In this document: positions 12,117 through 23,646 of the stretch, in pieces
How the letters are laid out: every line of letters starts with the position of its first letter
How positions within the stretch are numbered: position 1 is the stretch's first letter
From: Apium graveolens
Taxonomy: Eukaryota > Streptophyta > Magnoliopsida > Apiales > Apiaceae
NCBI RefSeq assembly: GCF_009905375.1
Contig: NW_027418160.1
Span: forward strand, 22,689 to 86,688
Direction of reading: 5' to 3'
DNA length: 64,000 bases
Program-made: the position numbers and the translations under genes
Notes under the pieces: generated by a model
Told to the model about the DNA's origin: nothing
Database searches by the model: none
Seen by the model: the letters and a program-made list of their open reading frames with translations, nothing else

Positions 12117-12971
12117 TTACATTGATGTGACCCAGTCAGCATCTTGCAGAGCTTCTTCAACCTTTTTAGGTTCAGTTTGAAATAGAAAAGAATGGTAGAA
12201 ACATTCATTCTGAGTGGCTTTTCTTGTTCTTACACCACTGTCAGGGTTTCCAATGATTAAGTCAGGTGTGTGTGACTTAGACCATTTAATTACAGATGGA
12301 AGTTGACTCTTAGAAGAAGAACCTCCCCCTTGGTCCATGAATTCTCTGTTATTTCCTTGAGTAGTACCACTATTGTTTCCTGATGCTCCCCCTGAATCAG
12401 TGATCCCATTGTTATCAGTATTTGACTCATCAGAGTTTGAGGAAGATGAGTCTGATGATCTTTCTACTGATGTTTCTTGAGTTGAATTACTTGAAGTAGT
12501 CTCTGGATTTGAGTCATGTTGCTCCCCATCAACATATGCTTCAGTTTCAGAAGAATTTCCACTATTTTGTGGAACCTCAGAGCTTTGAGTGATATCAGGA
12601 TTTACTGAATCAGAGTTAGGATTTATAAGTTCGGCATAAGGTACTTCATTTTCAAATCTCAACTTGTGATGGTCATCTGCATCTTCTAGACCTGTTATCT
12701 TCTTGTCATCAAAAGATACATGTATAGATTCCATGACTGTTCTTGTTCTCAAATTGTAAACTCTGAAGGCTTTTGTAGACAATGGATATTTCACAAAGAT
12801 TCCTTCATCAGCTTTTAAGTCAAACTTGGTATGCTGCTCCAGATGAGTTTTTAGAACAAAACACTTACAACCAAATATATGAAAGTATTTAAAATTTGGC
12901 TTCTTTCCTTTCACCATCTCAAACGGTGTTTTCCATGCTTGTTGATCAATGTTGCATTTTGTGTAAAGCAA
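12117..12971 (-). pseudogene. copia integrase C-terminal and IN-RT connecting region
   Basis: A 284-codon open frame. The first ~110 codons are the end of the integrase, with Phe-Gly-Cys-Lys-Cys-Phe and Asn-Leu-Arg-Thr-Arg-Thr. A Ser/Asn/Asp/Glu-rich low-complexity linker follows, then Trp-x-Lys-x-His-x-Pro-Asp-Leu-Ile-Ile-Gly-Asn, the usual entry to copia RT. It is offset by a frameshift near 12950 from the integrase core upstream. Its homologue in the other copia element lies at 24400-25164. Confidence 0.85.
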
Positions 12972-13770
12972 GCAATTTGCACAGCCTCAGCCCAGAAGTA
13001 GGTAGGCAATCCTGCTTCTTCTAGCATGGTTCTTGCAGCTTCTATCAGAGTTCTATTCTTTCTTTCAACAACTCCATTTTGTTGTGGAGTTCCAGGAGCA
13101 GAAAACTCTTGTTTTATCCCCTTGAGTTTGCAGAACTCTTCCATAGAGTTATTCTTGAATTTTGTTCCATTATCACCTCTGATGATCTTCACTTTGTATG
13201 CTGATCCTTTTTCCAGCTTCCTCACATGATCAAGAAGAATGGATGGAGATTCATCCTTGGTGTGCAGAAAATACACCCATGTGTATCTTGTATATTCATC
13301 AACAATCACAAGTGCATACCTCTTCTTGGCAATAGACATAACATTCACTGGTCCAAAAAGATCAACATGAAGTAGGTGATATGGTTCAAGAATGGAGGAT
13401 TCAGTTTTACTCTTGGAAGATATCTTCCTTTGTTTGGCTTGCTGGAATGAATCACATAAGCCATCAGGAGTAAATACTACATTCGGCAATCCTCTTACAA
13501 GATCTTTCCTCACAAGTTCTTTTATATTGTTGAAGTTGAGGTGAGAAAGTCTTTTATGCCAGTTTCAGCTGTCTTCCACAGATGCTCTACTTAGTAGACA
13601 AACTTCTGAATTATCAATTCCTGTGGAGACCCTGGATTCACATAAACTACCATATCTCACACCAGTCAATGTGATCTTATCATCAGACATACTGACAGTT
13701 TCACAATGCTCCTTATAAAAATTGACATGGTAACCTCTGTCACAGATTTGACATGGTAACAATCAGATTG
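12905..13770 (-). pseudogene. copia integrase zinc domain and catalytic core
   Basis: The core shows the DDE triad: Asp in His-Val-Asp-Leu-Phe-Gly-Pro, Asp in Arg-Gly-Asp-Asn-Gly-Thr, and Glu in Gly-Val-Val-Glu-Arg-Lys-Asn-Arg. The upstream HHCC zinc domain is present, but the second cysteine pair reads Cys-Asp-Ser-Phe where the family has Cys-x2-Cys, so one zinc ligand is lost. The core frame spans 12911-13513 and the pre-integrase part 13565-13762, with a frame break between. The enzyme would insert element cDNA. Confidence 0.87.
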
Positions 13771-13952
13771 TGCTTGAGTCCTACAACCAGAGCTATATTT
13801 TCAATGATGACATTTCCTATTTTGATTTTTCCATATCCCAAGATTTTTCCTAAGTTACCATCTCCATAAGAAACGCTTGGGCCAGCCTTCTCCTCAAATT
13901 CTGATAGCAGGGATTTATAATCAGTCATATGTCCTGAGCATCCACTGTCCAA
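13740..13952 (-). pseudogene. copia aspartic protease
   Basis: The catalytic motif Met-Asp-Ser-Gly-Cys-Ser-Gly-His-Met is at about 13930-13952, followed by Tyr-Gly-Asp-Gly-Asn and Gly-Leu-Lys-His-Asn-Leu, as in copia proteases that cleave the gag-pol polyprotein. A stop follows gag, then this short frame. The matching protease in the other copia element is at 23335-23568 and is very similar, with Phe in place of Cys. Confidence 0.87.
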
Positions 13953-13995
13953 GACTAGAGAATTCCTCCTCTCATCTTACAATCAGTAATTTGAA

Positions 13996-14760
13996 TCAGT
14001 TAGTGTTTTTAAGGACCCAGACTTTCTTGGATCTTTTGGCCTCTTTAAGTTTGTTAACATATGCAACAGAAGACTTTATATCAGAATTTATGTTAACATT
14101 CTTACTATCAGTATTTTTATATGCAGAATCATATTTTGCTTTAACTAAAGAGGGTTTCAGTTTATAAAAATCATAATATAAACTGTGATACTCTTTACAT
14201 GTATAAATAGAGTGCCAAACACTACAACAATAAAAATAAGGATTCTGTGGTTTATATCTAGCTGTTCTATTCCTAAACTCTGATTTAGAAGGAACAACTT
14301 TTATCTTTTTATTCTTCCTGTAAGAATTAGCAAGATGATTAGTGCTTCCACAGTTTGAATAGGTCTTTCTAGGTGCATTAGGAGGAGTCACGTACTTTCC
14401 ATTCTTATTAACACCTACCTTGCCATTCTTATTTTTCCTAGACCTTTTTCTCTTGTCTTTCATGTGTAAGTCCTTCAGCTTGTGCTTAAGCTGTTTCTGA
14501 GTCATTGAACCAATATTTACTAAATTTGTGTGAATTTGTTCACTCTTTTCAGTAGTTAAGTTTGATCTAGGTGATGAGGTAGTACCTTCCTCATAAATTG
14601 ATTTAATATTATGAGCACTTGGATTAAACTTAATAGTCTTTATTTGAACCTTGTTCAATTTGACCTGACTATTAGTTTTTACTGGTTCTGTTTTCTCAGT
14701 TTCTTCTCTACTTTTTTTATCAGAATTAGATCTAGCTGAATATCCTAATCCTGATCCCTA
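13996..14760 (-). pseudogene. copia gag C-terminal region with two extra degenerate zinc knuckles
   Basis: A 220-codon Lys/Asn/Ser-rich frame. Two CCHC-like clusters can be seen: Ser-Asn-Cys-Gly-Ser-Thr-Asn-His (near 14345-14370, last Cys lost) and Tyr-Cys-Cys-Ser-Val-Trp-His-Ser-Ile-Tyr-Thr-Cys (near 14205-14240). It ends with a Lys-Val-Trp-Val-Leu-Lys-Asn motif that precedes the protease in this lineage. The upstream part (to about 14760) has frame breaks. Confidence 0.7.
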
Positions 14761-15227
14761 ACATCCATTTTCTAAGATTTCATGAGTTGTCTTTCCTGAG
14801 TTAGTCTAGAGTTTAATGACTGCTCTCTCTTTAGCTAGTTCTTTTTCTATATAAGCATGTTTTTCTAACAATTTTTATTTAACATAAACATCATTATCTC
14901 TTTCTTTTTGAATTTCTATCATGGAAAGTAACTCGGTTTCTAGGTAATCATTTATTTTCTTTAGCACATAGTTTTCACTCCTGAATCTATTGTTCTCTAA
15001 GGTTTGATCCCTAAAACTAATATGCAGAGACTTAAGAAATAATCTTAACTCATAAATATCATCAGTATCAAATGCAAGAGTAGACTGAGGTACCTTTAAT
15101 TAAGCATTGCCGGTCTCAGCATTAGCATTTTTCATCAGAGCATAATTGATCCCATCATCTGAGTCTGATGAATCATCCCAGTTTCTCTTCTTTGAGATCA
15201 AAGCTTGTTTCTTCTCAGCTCTGGGTT
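14761..15227 (-). pseudogene. gag central coiled-coil region, broken
   Basis: Lys/Glu/Leu-rich minus-strand sequence with several stops. The homologous region of the other copia element (22250-22540) is an unbroken heptad-like coiled coil, so this is its decayed counterpart. Confidence 0.55.
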
Positions 15228-16276
15228 TTCTGCAGTCAGCTGCAAAGTGTCCAAGTCCATCACAGTTGTAGCATCTCTATTTTGACTTGTCAGGTTTTCC
15301 AGATCTAGCTTCCTTCCAATCAGTATCACTTCTGTTGTTCCTCTTATCAGAGTTTGAGGAACTAGAACCTATTCTGGGAAATCATCTCCCTTTCTTGAAG
15401 TTTCTGTAGACCATATTCTTGAAACTTTTAACCAGTAGGCCAGCCATTTGATCCATATAGTCATTGTTGTTGTGATCACTATCAGTATCTGATTCAGTAT
15501 CAAGATTTGAGTCATCATCTGAATTTGATGATTCAATATCTGACTTAGCAATCATGGCTTTCCCTTTGGAGTAGCATTTCCTCGTAGCTTTCTCCTTTGG
15601 CTTCTCTTCAGCTTTGAGTGCAACTGGTCTAGCTTTTGTTCCTTTCCTTTTGCTCCTTTGCTCCATCTCTAGTTCATAAGTTTTCAGATTTCCATAGATC
15701 TCATCTAGAGGTGTGATATCAAGATTATAGTTATCCCTGATTGATGTGACTTCAAAGTCCCACTTTTCAGGGAGAGCAAGTAGAAACTTCAATTTTTGAG
15801 TCCTCCAAATCGTATTCTTTATTGACAAGGGATAAGTCATTCAGCAACTTATGAAATATGTCATAGATCTCAGTTAGGGACTCATTGTCCCTTGAGTCAA
15901 AGTGCTCATATTCTTGAGTAAGTAATGTCCTCCTGTTCTTCTTGATAGCAGTTGTACCTTGACACTTTACTTCTAAAGCATCCCTTATCTCTTTTGTTGT
16001 TTTACATCCAATGACTCTATTGGACATAACACTGTCAAGACTAATGTGCAGGATATGTCTAACCTTAGCATCCTTCATGTTAGACGAGATATATTCATAT
16101 GTATACTCCTTCCTGTCTTTGTCTATCATCTTCTCTGGTTCTCTAGTAAGCGAAACAACTACCTTCATTGGTTTATGAGGACCATCATAGATCCTGCTTA
16201 GGTATTCAGGATATGTGGCTTCCAAACACATGGCCATCCTGACTTTCCAGATTGGATATTCATGTTGTTGCTTCAT
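15228..16276 (-). pseudogene. copia gag capsid and first zinc knuckle
   Basis: Two overlapping minus-strand frames (16276-15767 and 15840-15382) make up the gag capsid. They carry Trp-Lys-Val-Arg-Met and the conserved Ala-Leu-Pro-Glu-Lys-Trp-Asp (about 15757-15777), separated by a frameshift near 15800. An acidic Asp/Ser-rich stretch follows, then a canonical CCHC knuckle, Cys-Tyr-Asn-Cys-x4-His-x4-Cys, at about 15231-15273. Gag packages element RNA. A short duplicated stretch around 16270-16320 lies at the start of gag. Confidence 0.85.
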
Positions 16277-16427
16277 ACCTACTCATCTGTGGCTTCATAC
16301 CTACTCATGTTGTTGCTTATCTGTGATGCGGATGGGGGTTGTGACTTTGGATTCTGTGTCTCTTCTTCTTTGTCTGCCATTGTAGATTGATCTTTAGATC
16401 TTAAACTGTTTGTACGTTAACAATAAG

Positions 16428-16440
16428 CTCTGATACCAAT
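16428..16440 (-). other. primer-binding site, initiator tRNA-Met
   Basis: The plus strand reads GCTCTGATACCAAT, so the minus strand reads ATTGGTATCAGAGC immediately inside the 5' LTR. This is the standard copia priming site complementary to initiator methionine tRNA. Confidence 0.92.
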
Positions 16441-16954
16441 TGTTAGGCCCTTAATCAACTGTAGAGGGGGGTGAATACAGTCAATACAATCTATTCGACA
16501 AAGCTTCAATAAAATCAACAGTTTTTATATTATCTGATAAAAACTTATTACAAAATTACTCTCTCGAAAGGATGAACAAATATTCTTGAGAGCTGCTTGG
16601 TTATGCGAAAGATATAACAATGTCACAATGCATATAGCATGAACCTAAACTATGCTTTATATAGAGCACAACTACCAATGTATAAGGAATCTTATTCTAT
16701 TAACAAGGAAACCTATAATATTGCTTCTGAGATAAAGTCCTTCACCGCCTTGATATTCCTGTTTCCTTTTCTTCCTCGAAGATCAACTGATATGACAAAT
16801 ACTGATTTCATTATCCGTTGACATCATCATCCGTTGATATCCTATTATCCATTGATATTTCATCATCCGTTGATGTCATCAGCATCCGTTGATATATAAG
16901 TTCTGATGTGAAATTTTGATAGTTTCTGTTTGATATCATCAATTGCTCCTAATA
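16441..16954 (-). repeat. copia LTR (5' LTR in element orientation)
   Basis: 514 bp, mate of 9330-9846, with the same ends, TATA box (minus strand, about 16654-16664) and TTGATAT short repeats. Several substitutions and small indels separate the two copies, so the insertion is not very recent. Confidence 0.92.
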
Positions 16955-18228
16955 TAGGCGGAGTTATTATACATGTAGCAGATATCGAATTCGAAAGAAA
17001 CGACATTAGAAGACTTAATCTGACTTTGGTTGATAGCAGGTATATCTTACTACCTATTCTCTAAATAAAATATCGCAGGCTAGTCTTAAAATATGACTTC
17101 CACCCACACCACCATAAAAATGTAGCAGTTGTTATTACTGGATTAGTGATCAAAAACCAAAAAGGTATGCCCATAAAAGGTAATGGACAACCAACTCCTA
17201 CGTTGTCTGAAACATCATACAGAATAATTTACTATAAATATACCTTGGTTTATATTGCAGGAATAATTTCTTTCAACTTAACACCATCCACTAGCCTATT
17301 CTTTAACCCGCCAATTGATGAGTTACACAACCTGCCAGCACGTGTCAACGCAGTATATGGTGACTTTATATGCCAGGTGCCCCACGAAGTGGAATATCAA
17401 TATGAGGTATTACGAGAGCCATCCAGCAAAATCCCGAACTTGACATTAAAATAACTCATAAAAATTAGACTATGGGCATACCAAAAGGTTATTACTCCAC
17501 TACACATATTTTAATAATTTTTTAATATCGTACTCCTTACGCCGCATAACAGTAAAAATACAAATTCACTAATGCGATCCTACACACATTTTACATATAA
17601 GTTCCGCTGCATTGTTACCATCGTTGATATCACGATACATGCATACCGCCATGATGGCTCTTGCCTCACTTGCAAGCACATCGTCACTGTTGAGGAACAT
17701 AAGTATCACTGTGATAAATGCGGAAGGAGTTTTGTCAAACCTATCGGGAGGTAAATATTTTCCTCCAATGTTTATTAATTGGTAGTAGGACTCAACTCAT
17801 CATGAGAGGCCTTACACTGGCTTTCTCAAACATAATTTAATTAACAGGCCCCGCATTATTTTAATTGTTGAGGATAATACTGGTAAAACTAAGTTCTCGC
17901 TCCATCCACCCGAGCTTAAACAACTAACAGGTTATACTCGAAAGGAGCTCACAGTTTATAGCAAAAGGTAAACTATTATTCCATCACGGCATAAAACTAA
18001 GAACAATAAATACATAAAATTTCCATGACAATTTTAAACTAATATATTACACAAATACATGTAAATGGAAGGCGTATCTTTCCAGCTACTCTACAAGTCA
18101 TAAAAGGAGCCCAATGTACTATTGATGTGGTTCCAACTCCCTCCTCCTACACGAACAAAAAAGGAAATTTCATGGTGGACGAGGTTGTGCAGTATTTAAA
18201 ATCGATGAATAGCAATGTATTTAATTAG

Positions 18229-19733
18229 GGTCATCCTACTATCCCGACATGATGCTTGAAATAGAGCATCTCTGGGCTGTGTATATTCAAAACAATAAAC
18301 TAGACAACCTAAGCCCTAAGAATACTTTTCCTATTTTTGTTTCAAAATGCAAAAATTCAACATTCTCCATTCTCAAAAGTTACAGTATATAATATCACAT
18401 GCGTTCTCATGTCTTCCTTCAGTCTGAACTTTAACAATCATTTCTGTAAAATAGCTGCATTACAACTGACCTTGCAATGAAGAAAGTTGTCCAATTATTA
18501 TACTTCTATAATCGCATATTTGTCATAAAACAAAATGGTATTTCTATAAACACAAATGATACACAACATAAAGAGGAAAAAAATACTGGTCATCAGCTGC
18601 CTCTTGCACATTTGCTACTAAAACATGTCTCTCGTGTCAGACCTCAGCAACATCATGTGTTTCAGATCCTGGAAGTCACAAATACCAATCCAAAAATCCT
18701 AAAAGCTTTCCTGCAAATTTATAACACTCTGATCCTTAGCCTGTAAGGTGTCTTTCTTTTTAATGCCATTAGTTAGGTTATCTCTCATTTTTTTGTGCAT
18801 GGCAATACAAATTATGCTTAAACATTGAATATATGACACATACGATATTGACTAAATGGAAAATCATTTTAGAATTGGAATTATACCAAATCCCTTTCTG
18901 AAACAAAAAGTCCATCTTATAAATGTGGCATAAAACATTTCATTTAGGAGATGGTTCTTATAAATGTCAATAACAATTCAGAAATGGATTGGATTCTAAT
19001 GTTTTATATTAAAAAAATAGAGGAAAAGAAATTATAGAGTCTACCGTATACCAATTTTTATGACATGAATGTGCAGTTAAACCATACGTTTAAGCATGAC
19101 TGAAACAATCACAAGTACATTGTAATAAGTTTTTCATAGTTGCTTGATAGATATATTTATCGATATAATTTATTTTATCATGAATTATTCTTTTGTCGCA
19201 TGCATGAACAAAATCTACTTTTCTTTTTTTTCCTGAATTATATTACATTAACCCATAAATTAACAGCTAAGAATTTAAAGTGTAAACATTGCATTTAGTC
19301 CTTCAACTTTGTTTGGTGCTTCAGTGGTAATAATGTAATGATATCAAATAAATAAAATTAAATTTATTATTAAAACCTTACTAACAAAAAGACCTTTTGG
19401 CTTACTAACTTTTAGTACCTCACAAAGTAACTGAAAGTTATGTGGGAACTACAAAACTAGGTAGTTGAGCCATATATTCATCGCAAATAAGTACCAGGTC
19501 CAATTCTTTTAATTAGGACCCCTATTTCATTATTATTACAACTTTTTCAGGAAACAACATATGCTTTTAATGCTATTCAACAGCAATAAGTAGGGCAATT
19601 GTGCTGGGAATACAGGATATATAACAATCAGACCAGGTGCATTACATGATGTCCCCACTTGCGTTACGCCATTAAATCCATATGTGAGGCCAAATTACAC
19701 ATAGTAACTACTAATCAAATAAATTTCCATGAC
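18229..19733. other. spacer between the two RPA-like genes
   Basis: About 1.5 kb of AT-rich sequence. An 89-codon open frame at 18477-18746 has no recognisable motif and I do not call it a gene. No repeat or RNA gene is evident. Confidence 0.5.
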
Positions 19734-19742
19734 TCTATAAAA
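19734..19742 (+). promoter_or_regulatory. TATA box of RPA-like gene 2
   Basis: TCTATAAAA lies about 75 bp before the ATG at 19814, in a context (CA-rich leader, CAAATACAATACG) typical of a plant RNA polymerase II start. Confidence 0.5.
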
Positions 19743-20487
19743 ACCCTCTCAGCAAATACCAAATACAATACGTATAGCACTTCAAATTCCAGAAACAAAC
19801 TTATCCACCATAAATGGCTCCTCAAATAGTTTTGATATATGCTCTCAACCGTGATGCTGGAAAATCAAAGCTTCATGTTCGTGCAACACGTGTCTGGGAA
19901 GCAACTCATACAAAAAACAACTCAACACTAAGGTCGTCTTCGTTGATGAAGAGGTAAGCTACATCCCTTTCACACAAGCATAGCTCATAATCGATATAAA
20001 ATAGGCCTTCCAAAATTACATTACCAATATATTTTATCATCAAAATATATTTATCAAAGATTATTATCATATTTGATGCCAAGTTTATAACCACATATAG
20101 CAATCAAGTTTAAAAAATAAATATATGTCTGGGTTTCTCTATGCGCATGTGCTTCATTGTGAAAGTAGATAATAAACGATTATCAATTCATGTATATTGA
20201 TTTTTCAATCATAACAAATCGATGCTAGAAAATAAAATAATGCTCACTGTGTGGAACAATCAGAAAGCAGACTATTTCCCATTGCTAAAAGAAGGCTCAG
20301 TTTATGACATCTATGACTTTAATATTGTCTCCAACCCAAAAGAGTACATGGTAGTAGATGGAGAGCCGACTTTAAACTTTTATTACAACACATGTGTCAT
20401 GCATGTTAAAGACATGGATGGGATTCCATGCTTCAAATTTAACCTAACCAAATTTGAGAACGTTCGATCACTACTTTGGGAAAATAA

Positions 20488-20982
20488 TGTTACATATTGA
20501 ATTCTCAATGATCAGAAAAAGCTCGGGATCTGGCTGTTTGGATGTCATCAGGATCTGATATACCGTCAGGATTTGGTATGTCATCAGCTTTTGTATGACA
20601 TCAGTATTTGAAGACAGTCAGCATTAGAGGATTTGTTCTGTTTCTTATAATGTGGAGCAGATATCTGTTACATCTGAGTTATAGGACTTTATCTGTTTAG
20701 TTTAAGATATGTATCAGTTTCAGTTAGTTTTTGATAATGTATATCTTAGATTAATCTGTTGTAGATGTGTAGTATATAAACACAGTTTAGATCATCATTT
20801 AGTAGAAGAACACTCGAGGATTATTCAACCTAGAAGCTCTCAAGAACACCAGTATTTTTTGAGAGGACTTTGTAACCGTTTTTATCAGAAATATAAAAAA
20901 CTGTTATATTTTATTACTTGTTCTAAACATTTATACAATTGTATCCAACCCCCTTAAATAATTGTATCTTTACTGGGCAAAA
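20488..20982 (+). repeat. copia 5' LTR
   Basis: 495 bp starting TGTTACATATTG. It contains a TATA box (GTATATAAACAC, about 20771-20782) and short U3 repeats built on GTCATCAGGAT (about 20540-20620). Nearly identical by eye to 33195-33690. Confidence 0.92.
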
Positions 20983-20996
20983 ATTGGTATCAGAGC
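20983..20996 (+). other. primer-binding site, initiator tRNA-Met
   Basis: ATTGGTATCAGAGC directly follows the 5' LTR, the same site as in the minus-strand copia element. Confidence 0.92.
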
Positions 20997-21031
20997 ACAC
21001 TGATAAATTTACAATCAGAAATGATCTAAAC

Positions 21032-22740
21032 ATGTCTCTGAACAAGTATAAAAGCATTAAAATTCCCATTCTGAAAAAGACTGAATATCTAGCATGAAAG
21101 GTGAAGATGCTCATATATCTGGAAGCTACAGATCCAGATTATCTAGACGTAATCAATGATGGACCCTTCATGCCAACAAAATTGGTGCCTGCAACTCATA
21201 CGGTTGCTGAACATTATCAACTGAAGGAGAAGACATAATGGACACCCGAAGAGAAAGTAGTTGTGCTGAAAGATGCAAAGGTAAGAAACATTTTGCATAA
21301 CAGTCTTGATTCTGTGATGTCAAACAGGGTTATAGCCTAAAAGACTGATAAAGAGATCTGGGATGCTCTTGAAACTCAATGTCAAGGAACCATTACCATC
21401 AAGAAGAACATAATGGCTGTTTAGATTCAAGAATATGAACACTTTGAGGCCAAGCCTGATGAAAGTCTCACAGACATCTATGACAGATTTCTGACTCTGC
21501 TAAATAATATGTCTTTGGTGGGAAAGGTGTATGATCAAGAGGATTCTAACACCAAGTTTTTGAGAGCTTTGAGTGAAGAATGGGAAACTCAGACTTCAAT
21601 CGTATGACATCAGTATGATCTGGACATAATTACTCTGGATGAAGTCTATGGCATGATGAGAACTCATGATTTAGAGGTTCAGCAAAGGAGAGAGAGGAAA
21701 AGCAACAAAGGGAAATCTTTTGCTTTGAAAGTAAATGATAAAGCTTCAAAAGAAAAGTCTGTTGGAGCTCTACGAAAGAAGAACAATTTGCCAGAATCAG
21801 ATACTGATGATTCATCATCAAATCCTGATGAAGATACTGATTCTGAAACTGATGAGAACATGACAGATTCTGATGTCATGCAAATGGCCGCATTATTGGT
21901 TAAGGGCTTCAGGAGAATGCAATTCAGGAAGTATGGGAACAATAGAAGTTTCAGGAAGAAGTTCACTGGAAGTGAAAGGAAGTCAACTTGGAGAAAAGAT
22001 GGAAATGACTCTAAAGCTGGGAAGGTAGACAGGAAAAAGATCAAGTGCTACAACTGTGATGAACCTGGTCACTTTGCCTCAAAGTGCAAGAAAACAAAAC
22101 ATGATAAAGGGAAGAACATAGCCCTGATCATGTCAAGCCAGAATTGGATGGACTCTTCTGATTCTGAAGATGAAAACACATGTTATGCACTGATGGCTAG
22201 TCTTGATAATCCTACTGCTTCTGAGCCTAAGGTACAAACTCCTTTCTTCTCTTTTGATACTGAAAATATATCTGAATTGAAATCTATTCTTAAATCTTTG
22301 CATGGTAGTTTTAAGAATAAGACTTTAGAAAATGATAGACTTATAATTGAAATTAAGACCTTGAAATCTAGGAATGATCAGTTAGAGTCTGACTTAATAC
22401 ATCAAATAGATTTGAAGAAAGAATATGAGAGAGCTAAACATACAATTAAGATTCTTGAGGCTAGATACAGTATGTTAGAAAAGGATCTAGAGAATGAAAG
22501 AAAAACCTTAAAAACTGGACTGATTCAGGACAAAAGGTTGATGAGATGATCTCAAAGAAAAACTGGAAAGAATGCCTAGGCTATAAAGATGGAATTAAGG
22601 ATGTTGACACTGAAAATAAAATTTCCCTTAAAACTCCTGTTAAGTTTATTTCATCAGAAGCTGATGAACCCAAATCTACTTTTGAAAAGGGTTCAACATC
22701 AGTAACTCAAGAAAAACTGGTAAGTGATAAAACTTAGAGA
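21032..22740 (+). pseudogene. copia gag: capsid, zinc knuckle 1, coiled coil
   Basis: The ATG at 21032 opens a gag with Lys-Ile-Pro-Ile-Leu near its start. The capsid part carries stops at several sites (for example about 21096, 21237 and 21423). From 21653 a 298-codon open frame runs through an acidic Asp/Ser tract, a canonical knuckle Cys-Tyr-Asn-Cys-Asp-Glu-Pro-Gly-His-x4-Cys (about 22048-22089) and a clear Leu/Lys/Glu coiled coil (about 22260-22520). A frameshift at about 22545 leads into the next lysine-rich frame (22546-22737). The coiled coil suggests self-assembly of gag. Acts in the cytoplasmic particle. Confidence 0.85.
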
Positions 22741-22794
22741 AAGAAAAGCAAGGAAACCATTAAGTCTGTTAAGAAAGAAAAGAACATAGGACTT

Positions 22795-23322
22795 TTGTCA
22801 GCAAGACAATTGGAAAAGAAAATATCTGAGGTTACTGACAAACTTCAAGTAAAAAGTCCTAAAAGAAACAGGAATGGTAAGCAAGGTATTTCTAAAGATT
22901 CAAATTACAAGGTTGTTCCCAATGCTCCTAGGAAAACTTGTTTTAACTCTGGAAATACTAATCATCTTTCTATTAATTGCAGGAGGAATAAGAAAAGGAA
23001 AACTGCTATTCCTGAGTCTGATGTTAGGGGTAGATCAGTATTTTATAAACCATAAAATCCTTGTTTTCATTGTGGTAGTAGTTGGCATTCGATTTATACT
23101 TGTAGTTCTTATCACAAGTTGTATCACAATTACTATGAACCTTTGCCTAAGTTTAATAAAGTTGCTTGTGTGATTAATTCTGTTGGTTTTACTAAACTTG
23201 CTTCTGACAAGACAAATCCTGACAAAGGAAAGACTGTCAAAAGTACTCCTGACACACAAAGGCTTAAGTTGTCCAAAAAGAGGGCCCAACAAGTATGGGT
23301 CCTTAAAAATCCTTCTAATTAA
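22795..23322 (+). pseudogene. copia gag C-terminal zinc knuckles 2 and 3
   Basis: Lysine-rich frame with Cys-Phe-Asn-Ser-Gly-Asn-Thr-Asn-His-x4-Cys (22939-22980; second Cys replaced by Ser). After a TAA at about 23053 comes Cys-Phe-His-Cys-Gly-x2-Trp-His-x4-Cys (about 23062-23103). The section ends Lys-Arg-Ala-Gln-Gln-Val-Trp-Val-Leu-Lys-Asn just before the protease. The same arrangement is seen in the minus-strand element, so three widely spaced knuckles are a lineage feature. Confidence 0.72.
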
Positions 23323-23334
23323 TTATTCTTCTGA

Positions 23335-23568
23335 TTGCAGGGTAACAAGAAAAATACACTTGTCTTGGATAGTGGATTTTCAGGACATATGACTGGAAAT
23401 AAATCCCTACTGTCAGAATTTGAGAAGAAGGCTGGCCCAAATGTATCTTACGGAGATGGAAATGTTGGACATACTCTGGGATATGGTAACTTGATAATTG
23501 GAAAGGTAGCAACAGAGAATATAGCTCTGGTGGAAGGACTGAAGCATAATCTTCCGAGCATCAGTTAA
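23335..23568 (+). pseudogene. copia aspartic protease
   Basis: The catalytic Leu-Asp-Ser-Gly-Phe-Ser-Gly-His-Met (about 23362-23390) and the following Tyr-Gly-Asp-Gly-Asn and Gly-Leu-Lys-His-Asn-Leu identify the gag-pol protease. A TAA follows at 23566. The frame immediately downstream continues as pre-integrase, so this may be one lost codon rather than a natural end. Confidence 0.87.
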
Positions 23569-23646
23569 ATCACTGACAGAGGTTATCATGTTGTATTCTA
23601 TGACTCACACTGTGAAGTTGTTCATAACAAGTCAAAGAAAATTGTC

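Larger units (their letters stand above)
9325..16959 (-). mobile_element. complete but decayed Ty1/copia retrotransposon, minus strand
   Basis: Two LTRs (9330-9846 and 16441-16954) start TGTT and end at CCTAACA/CCTAATA. They are flanked by a perfect 5-bp target duplication TAGGC (9325-9329 and 16955-16959). On the minus strand a tRNA-iMet primer-binding site (TTGGTATCAGAGC) follows the 5' LTR, and a polypurine tract (GTAGGGGGAGATT) precedes the 3' LTR. Gag, PR, IN, RT and RH follow in copia order, all with frameshifts or stops. Gag and pol resemble the copia element at 20488-33690, so they are one lineage, but this copy lacks most of the long extra 3' region found there. SIRE-like lineage is suggested by the coiled-coil gag with several zinc knuckles. 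Confidence 0.93.
8720..18228 (+). pseudogene. RPA70-like single-strand DNA-binding protein gene 1, split by a copia element
   Basis: Model of eight exons: 8720-8854, 8994-9228, 9322-9329 + 16960-17039, 17079-17164, 17261-about 17406, 17602-17750, 17848-17967, 18072-18228 (stop TAG). All junctions are GT-AG and the phases agree, except that the end of exon 5 is uncertain. Products match the plant/Helitron RPA1 family: N-terminal OB-fold (Val-Leu-Val-Arg-Ile-Ile-His-Leu-Trp in exon 1), DBD-A with Tyr-Tyr-Ile-Lys-Asp-Phe in exon 2, DBD-B in exons 3-5, and a zinc ribbon in the C-terminal OB-fold (Cys-x2-Cys-x13-Cys-x2-Cys, exon 6). The protein would coat single-stranded DNA during Helitron transposition. 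Exon 3 is cut by a 7.6-kb copia element after Asp-Ile-Gly; otherwise I see no stop in the assigned exons. Confidence 0.78.
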
